64,000 nucleotides of DNA, from NCBI RefSeq assembly GCF_020532675.1, contig NZ_JAJAVE010000003.1:682001-746000 (forward strand), read 5' to 3'. This DNA is from Methylobacillus gramineus. GTDB lineage: Bacteria > Pseudomonadota > Gammaproteobacteria > Burkholderiales > Methylophilaceae. Under the pieces are notes generated by a model that saw nothing but the letters and a program-made list of their open reading frames with translations, did not search any database and had not been told where the DNA came from. This document shows positions 43,805 through 56,462 of the stretch, one piece after another (position 1 is the stretch's first letter; each line of letters begins with the position of its first letter). A program made the position numbers and the translations under genes.

Positions 43805-45010
43805 ATGACGCATTTTGTTGAGCCAGCCCCGGCAGAGCCAAGCCATGTGCCCAATATGCTGGATGAGTTGCAGGCTGAGCTCAACCAGCGAGCAGCACAA
43901 GGGTTACTACGTCATAGACGGGTACTGGAAAGTGCACAGGGTGCTCGCGTCAAGGTTGATGGTGAGCACCTAATTTCCTTTTGCAGCAATGATTACCTAG
44001 GTCTGGCAAGTCATCCTGATCTTGTATCGGCCATGAAATCCGCAGCGGATCAGGTAGGTGTGGGTACAGGCGCCTCACATCTGGTGACCGGGCATCAGCT
44101 CATGCATGACAGGCTGGAGCAGCAACTTGCCAGCTTGATGAAGTTGCCCGCGGTATTGTTGTTCACCACTGGCTATATGGCCAATCTTGGTATTATCACT
44201 GCACTGGTTGGGCGTGGCGACGCTGTATTTGCTGACAAGCTCAATCATGCTTCGTTAAACGATGCCGCTGTCTTATCCCGCGCGGATTTACATCGCTATC
44301 CGCATAATGATCTGGCCGCGCTTGAAAGCCTGCTGGCGAAAAGCACAGCCAAGCGAAAACTCGTTATCGCTGATTCTGTATTCAGTATGGACGGCGATAT
44401 TGCGCCTGTGCCTGCATTGCTCGCTTTGTGCGAACAGTATGATGCCTATCTGATGCTGGACGATGCCCATGGCTTTGGGGTGTTGGGCGAAAATGGACGT
44501 GGTGTGCTGGAACATTTTCATCTGTGTTCTGAGCGAGTTATCTATATGGCAACACTGGGCAAAGCTGCTGGTGCTGCTGGTGCTTTTGTGGCGGGCGAGC
44601 AGGTGTTGGTGGATTATCTGCTGCAAACATCCAGACCCTACATTTATACCACCGCGAGTCCCGCCCCTGTGGCTGCTGCCGCGCTGGCGGGTATCAAGCT
44701 GATTGAAACCGATAGTCAGCGTCGCCAACATCTGCATGCATTGATCAAGTTATTGCGCGATGAATGCAGATTGCAGCGCTGGCAGTTGATGCCCTCTGAC
44801 ACGGCCATACAGCCCATTATCGTTGGCGGCAATGAAGAGGCTCTGGCAGCGAGTGGGCGCTTACTTGAAGCGGGGATTTTGGTGCCTGCCATTCGCCCCC
44901 CAACCGTGCCCAAGGGCACTGCGCGTTTACGTATTTCACTGTCAGCCGCACATACAGTGGCTGATGTGCGTCATTTAATTGCTGTATTACAGAAAGCGGA
45001 ATCGGCATGA
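43805..45010 (+). CDS. bioF: 8-amino-7-oxononanoate synthase
   Basis: A PLP enzyme of about 401 residues condensing pimeloyl-ACP with alanine. Visible are FCSNDYLGLASHPDL, GTGASHLVTGHQLMHDRLEQQLA, DDAHGFGVLGENGRGVLEH and the PLP lysine in MATLGKAAGAAGAF. ATG 43805 is assumed; ATG 43856 (MLDELQAELNQ) also fits family starts and neither has a clear ribosome site. It overlaps bioH by four bases. Confidence 0.95.
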   Translation: MTHFVEPAPAEPSHVPNMLDELQAELNQRAAQGLLRHRRVLESAQGARVKVDGEHLISFCSNDYLGLASHPDLVSAMKSAADQVGVGTGASHLVTGHQLMHDRLEQQLASLMKLPAVLLFTTGYMANLGIITALVGRGDAVFADKLNHASLNDAAVLSRADLHRYPHNDLAALESLLAKSTAKRKLVIADSVFSMDGDIAPVPALLALCEQYDAYLMLDDAHGFGVLGENGRGVLEHFHLCSERVIYMATLGKAAGAAGAFVAGEQVLVDYLLQTSRPYIYTTASPAPVAAAALAGIKLIETDSQRRQHLHALIKLLRDECRLQRWQLMPSDTAIQPIIVGGNEEALAASGRLLEAGILVPAIRPPTVPKGTARLRISLSAAHTVADVRHLIAVLQKAESA

Positions 45011-45828
45011 GCCAACTGCATATGCACATCACCGGCAGTGGGCGCCCGCTGGTATTGATTCATGGCTGGGGCATGCATGGTGGTGTGTGGCAGCCTGTTG
45101 TCAAAAAGCTGGCTAAACATTTTGAGCTGCATATTGTCGATCTGCCCGGCATGGGGTTCAGCCAGGATATTTCGGCTGAGAGTTTGCCAGGCATCATTCA
45201 GGCATTGTTGCCGCAATTGCCAGCAGAAGCGGATGTCTGTGGCTGGTCACTCGGCGGGCTGGTCAGCATGAACCTTGCACTAACACAGCCTCAGCGAGTC
45301 CGGCGCCTGGTACTGGTGGGCAGCACCCCTCGTTTTATAAATACTGCTGCTGATTCTCAGCATCCCTGGGTAAATGGGATGGCTGCCGCCGTGTTTGAAA
45401 AGTTTGCCCGGCAAGTGGGAGAGGATTACCAGACGACGTTGCTGAAATTCCTCACCTTGCAATGCATGGGCGCCTGTGATGCCCGTGCGACAATCAAACA
45501 ATTACGTCTGGCGCTTGCTGAACGCCCAGTACCTTCTGCCAGCGCTCTGCAACAGGCGCTCAATGTCTTGCTGGATAATGATCTCAGGGCGCAGGTGGCA
45601 TCCCTGCAGCAGGAAACGTTGCTCATCCACGGTGATAGAGACACGCTGGCTCCTGTGCAAGCGGCTAATTGGCTGGCTCAGCACTTACCTGCTGCCCAGC
45701 TACGCGTCATTGCCGGGGCTGGCCATGCGCCATTTCTCTCTCATGCTGCACAGTTTGTCGAGTCCCTCACTGAGTTCCTGCAAGCTGAACAGCCGCGTCA
45801 TTTTTCAACACCTGAGCTGACAGCATGA
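45007..45828 (+). CDS. bioH: Pimeloyl-ACP methyl ester carboxylesterase BioH
   Basis: A 273-residue alpha/beta hydrolase that removes the methyl group from pimeloyl-ACP methyl ester, ending the disguised fatty-acid steps. The nucleophile is S81 in GWSLGG; the oxyanion region LIHGWGMHGGVW, the acid Asp in IHGDRDTLAP and the His in GAGHAPFLSH complete the triad. It is flanked by ATGA overlaps with bioF and bioC, so the order is tightly coupled. Confidence 0.95.
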   Translation: MSQLHMHITGSGRPLVLIHGWGMHGGVWQPVVKKLAKHFELHIVDLPGMGFSQDISAESLPGIIQALLPQLPAEADVCGWSLGGLVSMNLALTQPQRVRRLVLVGSTPRFINTAADSQHPWVNGMAAAVFEKFARQVGEDYQTTLLKFLTLQCMGACDARATIKQLRLALAERPVPSASALQQALNVLLDNDLRAQVASLQQETLLIHGDRDTLAPVQAANWLAQHLPAAQLRVIAGAGHAPFLSHAAQFVESLTEFLQAEQPRHFSTPELTA

Positions 45829-46703
45829 TGGATGAATATCAGATAGATAAAGCCCGGGTGCGGGCTTCTTTCCATCGTGCAGCAGATAGCTATGATGCTT
45901 CTGCCATCCTGCAGCAGGAAATTCGAGACCGCATGTTTGAGCGGCTTGACCTGATCAAGCTCAAACCCGCGACCATTCTGGATGCTGGATGTGGCACTGG
46001 GCATGCCAGCCTGGCGCTCGGCAAGCGCTTTAGTGGCAGCCAGGTGTTATCACTGGATATCGCACTGGGCATGTTGCAGAAAACCTTGGCCCAACAGCCC
46101 TTATTCAAACGCATTCTCGGTCTCAACCGCGCAGCAGCCATTTGTGCCGATATTGAACAATTACCGTTGGCTAACGCCAGCGTCGATCTGGTATGGTCCA
46201 ACGTGGCGATTCAATGGTGCAATGATCTGGACCAGGCGTTTGGTGAAATGCATAGAGTATTGCGCCCTGAGGGCCTGGTGATGTTCAGCACCTTTGGGCC
46301 TGATACCCTCAAGGAATTACGTGCTGCATCCAGCACCGATCCTGCCCATGTCCATGTCAGCCGCTTTATTGATATGCATGATATCGGCGATGCGCTGGTG
46401 CGTGCCGGTTTCAGTGCACCAGTGCTGGATGTGGAGCGTTTTGTGCTGACCTATGACGATGTCATGTCCGTCATGCGAGACCTGAAAGCCATTGGCGCCC
46501 ACAATGCCGCGGCAGGCAGACCCCGTGGCCTGCTGGGGCGAGGGTTTTTGCAAAAGCTGACAGCAGCTTACGAGCAGTTTCGCAGCGAGGGCAAGTTGCC
46601 CGCCACTTATGAAGTGGTGTATGGACATGCCTGGAAACCAGCGCATAGCAAGACCTCAGGCGTTTCTACCGTAGAGTTCCATCCCAAAAAGCGTAGTGTA
46701 TGA
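45825..46703 (+). CDS. bioC: Malonyl-ACP O-methyltransferase BioC
   Basis: A 292-residue AdoMet methyltransferase that starts pimelate synthesis by methylating malonyl-ACP. The AdoMet motif ILDAGCGTGHASLALGKRF, followed by VDLVWSNVAIQWCNDL and LVMFSTFGPDTLKELR, matches BioC. A second ATG follows directly. It overlaps bioH and bioD by four bases each. Confidence 0.95.
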   Translation: MMDEYQIDKARVRASFHRAADSYDASAILQQEIRDRMFERLDLIKLKPATILDAGCGTGHASLALGKRFSGSQVLSLDIALGMLQKTLAQQPLFKRILGLNRAAAICADIEQLPLANASVDLVWSNVAIQWCNDLDQAFGEMHRVLRPEGLVMFSTFGPDTLKELRAASSTDPAHVHVSRFIDMHDIGDALVRAGFSAPVLDVERFVLTYDDVMSVMRDLKAIGAHNAAAGRPRGLLGRGFLQKLTAAYEQFRSEGKLPATYEVVYGHAWKPAHSKTSGVSTVEFHPKKRSV

Positions 46704-47371
46704 AGCGTGCTTTTTTTGTAACCGGCACCGATACCGGCGTAGGCAAGACCATGATCAGCAGTATGCTGGTACGCCAGTTTGCCCAACGAGGTCTTCGTAG
46801 CACCGGCATGAAGCCAGTGGCCTCTGGCTGTGAATGGCACAATGGGCAACTGGTCTCAGAAGATGTCACGCAACTGCTGGCTGCAAGCAATGTGGATTTG
46901 CCTGTGTCAGATATCAATCCCTACGCTTTCGAGCCTGCGATTGCCCCGCATATTGCCGCCAAACAGGCCGGTGTGCAGATAGATCTGAGCAATATCAAGG
47001 CTGCCTTCGAACGTCTGCAGGCTAATGCGGATGTCGTGATTGTCGAAGGGGCTGGTGGTTTCTATGTGCCACTGGATGATCAATATGATATTGCTGACTT
47101 GGCCGCGCACTTAAGCTTGCCAGTGATCTTGGTCGTGGGTTTGCGGCTGGGGTGTATCAACCATGCCTTGCTGACTGCAGAAGCCATCACACGGCGCGGC
47201 CTGACATTGGCAGGCTGGGTGGCAAATCAGGTGGATCCTGAAATGGCGATGCTGGAAGAAAACCTGCACACCTTACACCAGCGTATGCCTGTACCTTGCT
47301 TAGGTGTCGTACCTTGGCAGGTACAGGCTCGCATTGATGCTGACATTGATCTCGTTGGAACTTTGGTGTGA
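46700..47371 (+). CDS. bioD: Dethiobiotin synthetase
   Basis: A 223-residue ATP-dependent carboxylase closing the ureido ring. The P-loop GTDTGVGKT (K16) and the substrate-binding GMKPVASGCE and VVIVEGAGGFYVPL motifs are intact. It is the last gene of the cluster. No bioA (7,8-diaminopelargonate aminotransferase) is present nearby, although the pathway needs that step. Confidence 0.96.
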   Translation: MKRAFFVTGTDTGVGKTMISSMLVRQFAQRGLRSTGMKPVASGCEWHNGQLVSEDVTQLLAASNVDLPVSDINPYAFEPAIAPHIAAKQAGVQIDLSNIKAAFERLQANADVVIVEGAGGFYVPLDDQYDIADLAAHLSLPVILVVGLRLGCINHALLTAEAITRRGLTLAGWVANQVDPEMAMLEENLHTLHQRMPVPCLGVVPWQVQARIDADIDLVGTLV

Positions 47372-47493
47372 CGATCCAAATTATCGGGACATTAAGCGAT
47401 GAAGCAGGACCATCTCGCTAAATGTCATGAATGTATTACTCACATGGCAATTTTTTTGAGTAAGCCGTAAGCCGCTAGATGTGTCGCTGTGGT

Positions 47494-48168
47494 CTATTTT
47501 GTGTATAAAAGAGATTGTTGGATATGGTGTAACACGTCATCAGGCAACAGATAACGTGGTGTTCTGCCGTGTGTTAGCTGGGTGCGAATTTCCGTAGCGG
47601 AGATATCCAGGGCAGTAATTTCCTGCATCCAGATACCGCTTTGCGCTTGATCATGTAGTTGCTGGGTACTTGTCAGGGTATGCAAGTGTAGGAACTCATG
47701 CAGGCTTGCGTTTTCTATCGCGAGCGTTGCACCCGGGCGGGTGGCAACGACGATATGCGCAAACTGCAATAACCCCTGCCAGCGATGCCAGCGCGTGATG
47801 CCAGCAAAAGCATCCAGTCCCATGAGTAAACAGAGTCTGGCACTGCCTTGCAATTCTTTGTGCAGAGATTGCAGGGTGTCTATGGTGTAGGAGTAACCTT
47901 CTCGTGTCAGCTCCCTTGTATCCAGCTTGAACAGGGGGTTATCGGCAATGGCAAGGGATACCATTTCGGCACGCTGGGATGCCGAGGTCATGGGTGGGTC
48001 GCGATGCGGCGGGTTGGCAGAGGGAATGAAGCGAACTGCTGCCAGCTTTAAAGCATCCGCCAGTTCTTGTGCCATACGTAGATGGCCGAAATGGATGGGG
48101 TCAAAGGTGCCACCCATCACGCCAATGAGTGGCACTGGTTTGGGAGATGTTGTTGCCTTAAGCGTCAT
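47494..48168 (-). CDS. nadD: Nicotinate-nucleotide adenylyltransferase
   Basis: A 224-residue enzyme of NAD synthesis joining nicotinate mononucleotide and ATP. The nucleotidyl-transferase motif GGTFDPIHFGHLRMA and the C-terminal ISATEIRTQL (ISxTxxR) are clear. It lies 24 bases after proA and ends the leuS-lptE-holA-proA-nadD run; in many proteobacteria rsfS follows, but here the bio cluster converges instead. Confidence 0.95.
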   Translation of the reverse strand: MTLKATTSPKPVPLIGVMGGTFDPIHFGHLRMAQELADALKLAAVRFIPSANPPHRDPPMTSASQRAEMVSLAIADNPLFKLDTRELTREGYSYTIDTLQSLHKELQGSARLCLLMGLDAFAGITRWHRWQGLLQFAHIVVATRPGATLAIENASLHEFLHLHTLTSTQQLHDQAQSGIWMQEITALDISATEIRTQLTHGRTPRYLLPDDVLHHIQQSLLYTK

Positions 48169-48192
48169 TCCTGCAAGATGGAATTGGATGCA

Positions 48193-49452
48193 TCAGGCTC
48201 TGACCTGGCCATCGCCAAGCACAATATACTTGAGGCTGGTGAGGCCATCCAAACCGACGGGGCCGCGCGCATGCAGCTTGTCAGTGGAGATGCCGATTTC
48301 AGCCCCCAAGCCATATTCAAAGCCATCAGCAAAGCGCGTGGAGGCATTGACGATGACGCTGCTGGAATCCACTTCGCGCAGGAACTGCCGCGCATGTGTG
48401 TAATTCTCGGTAACGATGGCTTCCGTATGTTGTGATGAATATTTGTTGATATGGGCAATCGCTTCGTCCACATCCGCCACCACCTTGACCGAGATAATGG
48501 CCGCCAGGTATTCAGTGTAATAGTCTTCCTCGGTGGCTGGCCTGGCTGCTGGCACCAGCGCCTGTGTTTCTGCACAGCCACGGATTTCCACGCCTTTTTC
48601 CAGCAACATGTTAGCTAGCAGCGGCAATGCCTCAGCTGCAATACTGCGGGCGACCAGTAGCGATTCTGCCGTGTTGCAGGTGCCCAGGCGCTGCGTCTTT
48701 GAGTTTTCCAGTATGCGTATCGCTTTGTCCAGGTCTGCGCCTGCATCAACATACACATGGCAATTGCCATCCAGATGCTTGATGACAGGGATGCGGGCAT
48801 CGCTGGAAATACGCTCAATCAAGCCCTTGCCACCACGTGGCACAATCACGTCCACATAGTCTTTCATAGTAATGAGTTCGCCCACGGCGGCACGGTCTGT
48901 GGTGGCGACTACCTGAACGGCAGCCGCAGGCAAGCCAGCCGCTGCCAGGCCCTCATGCACCAGTGATGCCAGCACCTGGTTGCATTGTATGGCCTCTGAG
49001 CCACCGCGCAGGATGGCGGCATTGCCGGACTTGATGCAAAGGCCTGCTGCATCTGCCGTGACGTTAGGCCGGGCTTCATAAATAATGCCGATCACACCAA
49101 GCGGTACCCGCATCTTGCCGATCTGGATGCCGGAAGGCCTGTACTTGAAGTCTGACATTTCACCAATAGGGTCGGGCAGGGCTGCAATCTGCTCCAGGCC
49201 TTCAGCCATGGTGTGTATGCCTTTTTCTGACAGGATCAATCGATCCAGCATGGCAGGTTCCAGGCCGTTGTGGCGTGCGGCTTCAAGGTCTGCATGGTTG
49301 GCTGCAAGCAGTGTGGAATGTTCGCGGCGTATAGCGGCGGCAATCGCGCGTAATGCCTGATTCTTGGTTTCTGTGCTGGCCTTGGCCATGGCGCGTGAAG
49401 CGGCGCGGGCCTCAATGCCCAATTGCTGCATATAGTGTTTGATGTCGTCCAT
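48193..49452 (-). CDS. proA: Gamma-glutamyl phosphate reductase
   Basis: A 419-residue NADPH enzyme of proline synthesis. Signature stretches are [35 protein letters not shown], the cysteine nucleophile in [14 protein letters not shown], and [28 protein letters not shown] at the end. AGGA precedes the ATG. It starts nine bases after holA. Confidence 0.97.
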   Translation of the reverse strand: MDDIKHYMQQLGIEARAASRAMAKASTETKNQALRAIAAAIRREHSTLLAANHADLEAARHNGLEPAMLDRLILSEKGIHTMAEGLEQIAALPDPIGEMSDFKYRPSGIQIGKMRVPLGVIGIIYEARPNVTADAAGLCIKSGNAAILRGGSEAIQCNQVLASLVHEGLAAAGLPAAAVQVVATTDRAAVGELITMKDYVDVIVPRGGKGLIERISSDARIPVIKHLDGNCHVYVDAGADLDKAIRILENSKTQRLGTCNTAESLLVARSIAAEALPLLANMLLEKGVEIRGCAETQALVPAARPATEEDYYTEYLAAIISVKVVADVDEAIAHINKYSSQHTEAIVTENYTHARQFLREVDSSSVIVNASTRFADGFEYGLGAEIGISTDKLHARGPVGLDGLTSLKYIVLGDGQVRA

Positions 49453-49461
49453 TTCCTGCCT

Positions 49462-50475
49462 TTACTTTCTACCGATACGCGCGAGGCCGAAGCATAGTCG
49501 TGAAATCTCCAGCCAGGCATCATTATGCATCAGGCCTTTGGCGGCCTTGTCGATTTCAGCCAGCTTCTGCAGAGCAGCCTCCAGCTGACGCATACTCAAT
49601 CGAGACAACGCGCGCTTGACCTGGTTCTGCCTGTCGCCATAAATTCGCGCTTGCTGCATGGCACTGGTGACATTGCTGCCTTGCGATTCAGCAAACTTGA
49701 CTTTGATCAGCCCACGCAAAGTCCATCCCAGTGCGCTCATTACAGCGACTGGCTGGGCACCTTCGTCGCGCAGGCCATGCAGGATACGTACTGTACGCTC
49801 GCTATCACCTGTCAGTACGGCTTCGCCAAGCTGGAATGCATCATAGCGCGATACGTTGAGTACGGCCTCGCGTACGCTTTCACCATTCAATGCACCTGCG
49901 GGGAACAATAATGCCAGCTTCTGGATTTCCTGATGGGCTGCCAGCAGGTTGCCTTCCACCTGGTGGGCGAGAAACTCCAGTGTTTCCCGGTCGGCCTGCT
50001 GTTGTTGCAATCCCAGTCTTGCAGATATCCATTGCGGCAATTGGGCTGGATCCACTTCCAGCAATGCCAGCGATACGCCGGCATTTTCGAGCGCGCTATA
50101 CCAGGCGCTATTTTTACCATCCTTATCCAGCTTGGGCAGAATCACAATAGTGACGGTGTCCTCCGCGGGATGCTCAGCCAATGCCTGCAAGGCTTTGCTG
50201 CCATCTGTGCCAGGCTTCCCGGATGGAATGGCGATTTCCAGGATACGGCGGCTAGCAAACAAGGAAATGGACTGGCCAAAAGCGGCAATCTGCTGCCAGT
50301 TGAAGTTGCGCTCTACTACCAGACTGCTACGTTCGTCATGGCCTGCCGCGCGCGCTGCTGCGCGTATTGCATCCAGGCATTCGCGTTGTGCCAGAGGCTC
50401 ATCGCCCATCAATATGTAGAGTGGGCGTAAGCCCTGGCTTAAATGCTGGGCAAGTTGCTGTGGCTGTAACCTCAT
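49462..50475 (-). CDS. holA: DNA polymerase III delta subunit
   Basis: A 337-residue clamp-loader subunit that opens the beta clamp. The N-terminal region (LRPLYILMGDEPLAQRECLDAIRAAAR) and the C-terminal collar (QVKRALSRLSMRQLEAALQKLAEIDKAAKG) match HolA, including the beta-binding LFASRRILEI. It overlaps lptE by four bases. Confidence 0.95.
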   Translation of the reverse strand: MRLQPQQLAQHLSQGLRPLYILMGDEPLAQRECLDAIRAAARAAGHDERSSLVVERNFNWQQIAAFGQSISLFASRRILEIAIPSGKPGTDGSKALQALAEHPAEDTVTIVILPKLDKDGKNSAWYSALENAGVSLALLEVDPAQLPQWISARLGLQQQQADRETLEFLAHQVEGNLLAAHQEIQKLALLFPAGALNGESVREAVLNVSRYDAFQLGEAVLTGDSERTVRILHGLRDEGAQPVAVMSALGWTLRGLIKVKFAESQGSNVTSAMQQARIYGDRQNQVKRALSRLSMRQLEAALQKLAEIDKAAKGLMHNDAWLEISRLCFGLARIGRK

Positions 50476-51014
50476 TCCACCGTATCGTCGTCTAGCGTCT
50501 TGAGATCAGCAGCACGTGGTTTACTCTTGTCTGGACGCTGTACCACCAGGCGGCGCAGCAGCTCGCGTACGGCATCATCCTTCATGTCGTTGTACAAGCG
50601 CTCCTGCTCTAGCTGCTTGGCGAGCAGTTGTGAATCATCATAGGTGATTTCACGTCTACCCTTGATGCTTTGCACATCACCCCAGGTTTCGCTGGAGGGG
50701 TCGCGCAAGCGGAAGTTGACTGTGTAAAACAGTTCATATTCACGTACCAGACCGCGTCCGCTCAAGGACAGGATTCGCTGTTCCTGGGCTTCACTCATGA
50801 TTTCCAGCAGCAAGTCTGCCTGGTCGGCAGAGCTGACGATCTTGACACCGTTGACTGCCACCTGGCGCTTGAATGGCTTGGAGATGGAGATCGTTGGGCC
50901 CTGGATATACAGCGTGTTGAACTTGAGGTCTGCGATGCCGCGCATCTTGAATCCGCAAGCGGTCAATGCCAGCAATAAAGCGATCAATATCAAGCGGGTG
51001 GCGCGCATATGCAT
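50472..51014 (-). CDS. lptE: LPS-assembly lipoprotein LptE
   Basis: A 180-residue outer-membrane lipoprotein that plugs LptD and helps insert LPS. The lipobox LLALTAC puts the lipidated cysteine at residue 20, followed by GFKMRG (family GFxLRG). Middle strands and the RELLRRL segment near residue 155 fit LptE. AGGA lies six bases before the ATG. It starts three bases after leuS, a conserved arrangement. Its partner lptD is also in the window at the right end. Confidence 0.93.
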   Translation of the reverse strand: MHMRATRLILIALLLALTACGFKMRGIADLKFNTLYIQGPTISISKPFKRQVAVNGVKIVSSADQADLLLEIMSEAQEQRILSLSGRGLVREYELFYTVNFRLRDPSSETWGDVQSIKGRREITYDDSQLLAKQLEQERLYNDMKDDAVRELLRRLVVQRPDKSKPRAADLKTLDDDTVE

Positions 51015-51017
51015 GTT

Positions 51018-53782
<2,765 letters not shown>

Positions 53783-54247
53783 ATGCTGGGTCAGCAATCA
53801 ATAGAGGTGCTCGCATTTAAGCTGGGGCAGGAACATTACGGTATCAATATCCTCAGCGTTCAGGAAATTCGTGGATATGACAATGTCACGCAAATTGCCA
53901 ATACGCCTGACTTTATCAAGGGCATTGTTAATCTGCGTGGCATTATCGTGCCGATTGTGGATATGCGGATTCGGTTTGGGCAGTTGAATCCTGAGTATGA
54001 TCAGACCACCGTTGTGATAGTACTGAATCTTGAAGACCGGGTGATTGGCATGGTGGTGGACAGTGTATCTGATGTGATTGCACTGGATGCCAGCCAGATC
54101 AAGCAACCACCTGAGATGGGGGTGATGCTCGATGTGTCTTTCCTTCTAGGGATTGCCAGTGTGGATGAGCGGACATTGATGCTGCTGAATATAGAGAGGC
54201 TCATGGCAACGATTGCTTTGGGCGTAGTTGATAAAGCGGCTGCCTAA
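53783..54247 (+). CDS. cheW: Chemotaxis coupling protein CheW
   Basis: A 154-residue CheW-domain protein linking chemoreceptors to CheA kinase. Core stretches are [42 protein letters not shown] and [24 protein letters not shown] very strong GGGGGAG ribosome site precedes the ATG. It directly precedes two chemoreceptor genes, with 41 bases to the first. No cheA, cheR, cheB or cheY lies in the window, so this is an accessory locus of the main system. Confidence 0.95.
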   Translation: MLGQQSIEVLAFKLGQEHYGINILSVQEIRGYDNVTQIANTPDFIKGIVNLRGIIVPIVDMRIRFGQLNPEYDQTTVVIVLNLEDRVIGMVVDSVSDVIALDASQIKQPPEMGVMLDVSFLLGIASVDERTLMLLNIERLMATIALGVVDKAAA

Positions 54248-54288
54248 CTAAGAATAAAGATCATGTCATTATTGGGGGTGTAAGTAGT

Positions 54289-56022
54289 ATGAAGTTTTCA
54301 AATCTAAAAATTGGAGTTCGACTGGGCGCAGGTTTTGCTGCGGTCTTGTTATTAATGGCGATTATGGTGGCGACCGGACTAAGCCAACTTGCAGTAGTGG
54401 GTAACACGGCAAGAAAAATGGCACAAGAAGAGCTGGTGAAGGAAAGAATTGCGGCGGAGTGGACATCCAATGTAAAGCAGAATGGCATCAGGACACTGGC
54501 TGCGTTAAAAACTCCAGACCAGAAAATGCTTGAAATGTATCAAAACCAAATTAAGGAAACCCTGGCGCTGAATGTGGATCTCATGAAAAAGCTTGAGGTC
54601 ATGCTGAACAACCCTGAGGGTAAGGCTAAGTTTGCTGATACCGAAGAAAAAGCCAAGAGCTTCTCTGCGGTGCGAGATGAGTTGTTAGCAATGCGAGGCT
54701 CTGGTGTAGATACTGCAGTGATAGATCGCCGTGTAGAGTCTGAATTTATCCCTGCACGCCAAGCCTATTTCGATAGCATGAATGCCTTGGCGCAGTTTGA
54801 GCGTGAAGTGATTGACGATGCTGGTGAGGAAATTCAGCGCGTCAAAAATTCCAGCAGCATCATTTTCCTGGTGCTGGGTCTTGTGTCCCTGGTGCTTGGT
54901 ACTTTCTTTGCTTGGCGCCTTTCCTTGGGGATCACACGCCCACTATCAAAAGCAGTAAATGTTGCAGAAGCAGTGGCAGCGGGCGATCTGACTACTACAG
55001 TGACAATAGACTCCCGTGATGAGATAGGTCAGCTGCAAGGAGCGCTCAAGGCTATGAATGACAACCTGGCGAATATTGTTGGTGAGGTACGTAATGGCAC
55101 TGACACCATTGCCACGGCATCCAGCGAGATTGCGACTGGCAATCTGGACTTGTCTTCTCGGACCGAAGAGCAGGCAAGTTCCCTTGAAGAGACCGCTTCT
55201 GCCATGGAAGAATTAACCTCAACGGTTAAGCAAAATGCTGACAATGCGCGCCAGGCCAATCAATTGGCTGTATCTGCTTCAGGTGTGGCAGTACAGGGCG
55301 GTGAAGTGGTGGAGCAAGTGATTAGCACCATGAGTGCCATCAATGAATCCTCCAAGCGTATCGCCGATATTATCAGTGTCATCGATGGTATTGCCTTCCA
55401 GACCAATATTCTTGCGCTCAATGCCGCAGTTGAGGCTGCCCGTGCCGGAGAGCAAGGCCGCGGCTTTGCTGTGGTCGCTACAGAGGTGCGTAGCCTGGCC
55501 CAGCGTTCTGCCAATGCTGCCAAGGAAATCAAGACATTGATCGGTGATTCTGTGGCGAGCGTAGATGCTGGTAGTCGGTTGGTGGAGCAGGCCGGAGCCA
55601 CCATGAGTGAAGTGGTGAGCAGCGTGAAGCGTGTCACCGATATTGTGAGTGAGATCAGTGCCGCTAGCCAGGAGCAAAGTACAGGGATTGAACAGGTCAA
55701 CCAGGCCATCATGCAAATGGATGAAGTCACCCAGCAGAATGCAGCCCTGGTGGAAGAGGCAGCTGCCGCTTCTCAATCCTTGCAGGATCAGGCAGCCAAT
55801 CTTGCACAGGCGGTCAGTGTGTTCAAGATCAGTGGCTGGCAGCCCAAGACTACTGTTAAATCTACGGTGCGAGCCAAACCTGTGAGCCCCAGCAAGCCAA
55901 GGTCTGTAAAGGTTGAGCCTGCTCGTCCCAAAGCCGCTGCAGTGAGCCCGGGGAGTAGTGGGTCTGCTGCTGTCTCAATACCTGCTCTTGCGGGGTCTGG
56001 TGACGACTGGACTGAGTTTTAA
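54289..56022 (+). CDS. Methyl-accepting chemotaxis protein (receptor 1)
   Basis: A 577-residue receptor. TM1 (about 10-30), a periplasmic four-helix-bundle sensor region (about 35-188), TM2 (about 190-211), HAMP (about 212-265) and the long cytoplasmic signalling hairpin follow; the tip is [29 protein letters not shown]. An Ala/Pro/Lys/Ser-rich linker ends in DDWTEF, a CheR/CheB-docking pentapeptide (xWxxF). The signalling half is nearly identical to receptor 2, but the sensor half is unrelated by eye. The ligand is unknown. Confidence 0.93.
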   Translation: MKFSNLKIGVRLGAGFAAVLLLMAIMVATGLSQLAVVGNTARKMAQEELVKERIAAEWTSNVKQNGIRTLAALKTPDQKMLEMYQNQIKETLALNVDLMKKLEVMLNNPEGKAKFADTEEKAKSFSAVRDELLAMRGSGVDTAVIDRRVESEFIPARQAYFDSMNALAQFEREVIDDAGEEIQRVKNSSSIIFLVLGLVSLVLGTFFAWRLSLGITRPLSKAVNVAEAVAAGDLTTTVTIDSRDEIGQLQGALKAMNDNLANIVGEVRNGTDTIATASSEIATGNLDLSSRTEEQASSLEETASAMEELTSTVKQNADNARQANQLAVSASGVAVQGGEVVEQVISTMSAINESSKRIADIISVIDGIAFQTNILALNAAVEAARAGEQGRGFAVVATEVRSLAQRSANAAKEIKTLIGDSVASVDAGSRLVEQAGATMSEVVSSVKRVTDIVSEISAASQEQSTGIEQVNQAIMQMDEVTQQNAALVEEAAAASQSLQDQAANLAQAVSVFKISGWQPKTTVKSTVRAKPVSPSKPRSVKVEPARPKAAAVSPGSSGSAAVSIPALAGSGDDWTEF

Positions 56023-56033
56023 TCAGTATATGC

Positions 56034-56069
56034 AATAAAAAAGCCGGGCTAAACCCCGGCTTTTTTATT
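56034..56069 (+). terminator. Rho-independent terminator after receptor 1
   Basis: A perfect 15-bp stem begins AATAAAAAAGCCGGG (56034-56048), with loop CTAAAC, and ends in T-rich DNA. The terminator after receptor 2 has exactly the same stem. Confidence 0.95.
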
Positions 56070-56462
56070 GGGAGTGTAGGCTGTCTTTAAGATAAAGCCC
56101 TGGTTTTATAGTGGTATTTCTCAAACCTTCATGCCCCATTTCAAATAGTGCCTCATCCATTCGGATTGTGTGCCCATTCCTGTCTATCAAGTTATGACTG
56201 AGAAGGTCGTTGATATGCATGCAAGCGCTTATTTCTTTCGTACAGCAGTTAAAACATCAATCACGAAATGGCTTGCATCAAGTGCTCTGGAAATACACCG
56301 GGATACAAGGGGTTTTACTGTTTGTAGATATGTATTGCGGAGTGATGAGGGTGAATGTCTTGATGATAGTCATTGAGGGCTGATCCTGGTCACAGCTTAT
56401 CCGATGCTAGAGCCGATAAATCTCCAGTACAGCTACACATCATCTTTTGAAGGAAGATTGCT
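56070..56462. promoter_or_regulatory. Spacer between receptors with a sigma-28-type -10 element
   Basis: GCCGATAA at 56412-56419 is an exact match to the FliA (sigma-28) -10 element, 43 bases before the receptor 2 start; the -35 region is weak. A 68-codon frame at 56170-56376 has no ribosome site and is not called as a gene. The rest shows nothing recognisable. Confidence 0.5.

Noticed and set aside
43805-43856. Firm choice of bioF start
   Set aside because: Both ATGs are plausible and neither has a ribosome site; the longer form is listed with that caveat.
42793-43884. Long open frame on the opposite strand of bioB
   Set aside because: Antisense shadow of bioB; no ribosome site and no family resemblance.
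56170-56376. 68-codon open frame between the chemoreceptors
   Set aside because: No ribosome site, composition unlike a protein, and it lies in what looks like a promoter spacer.
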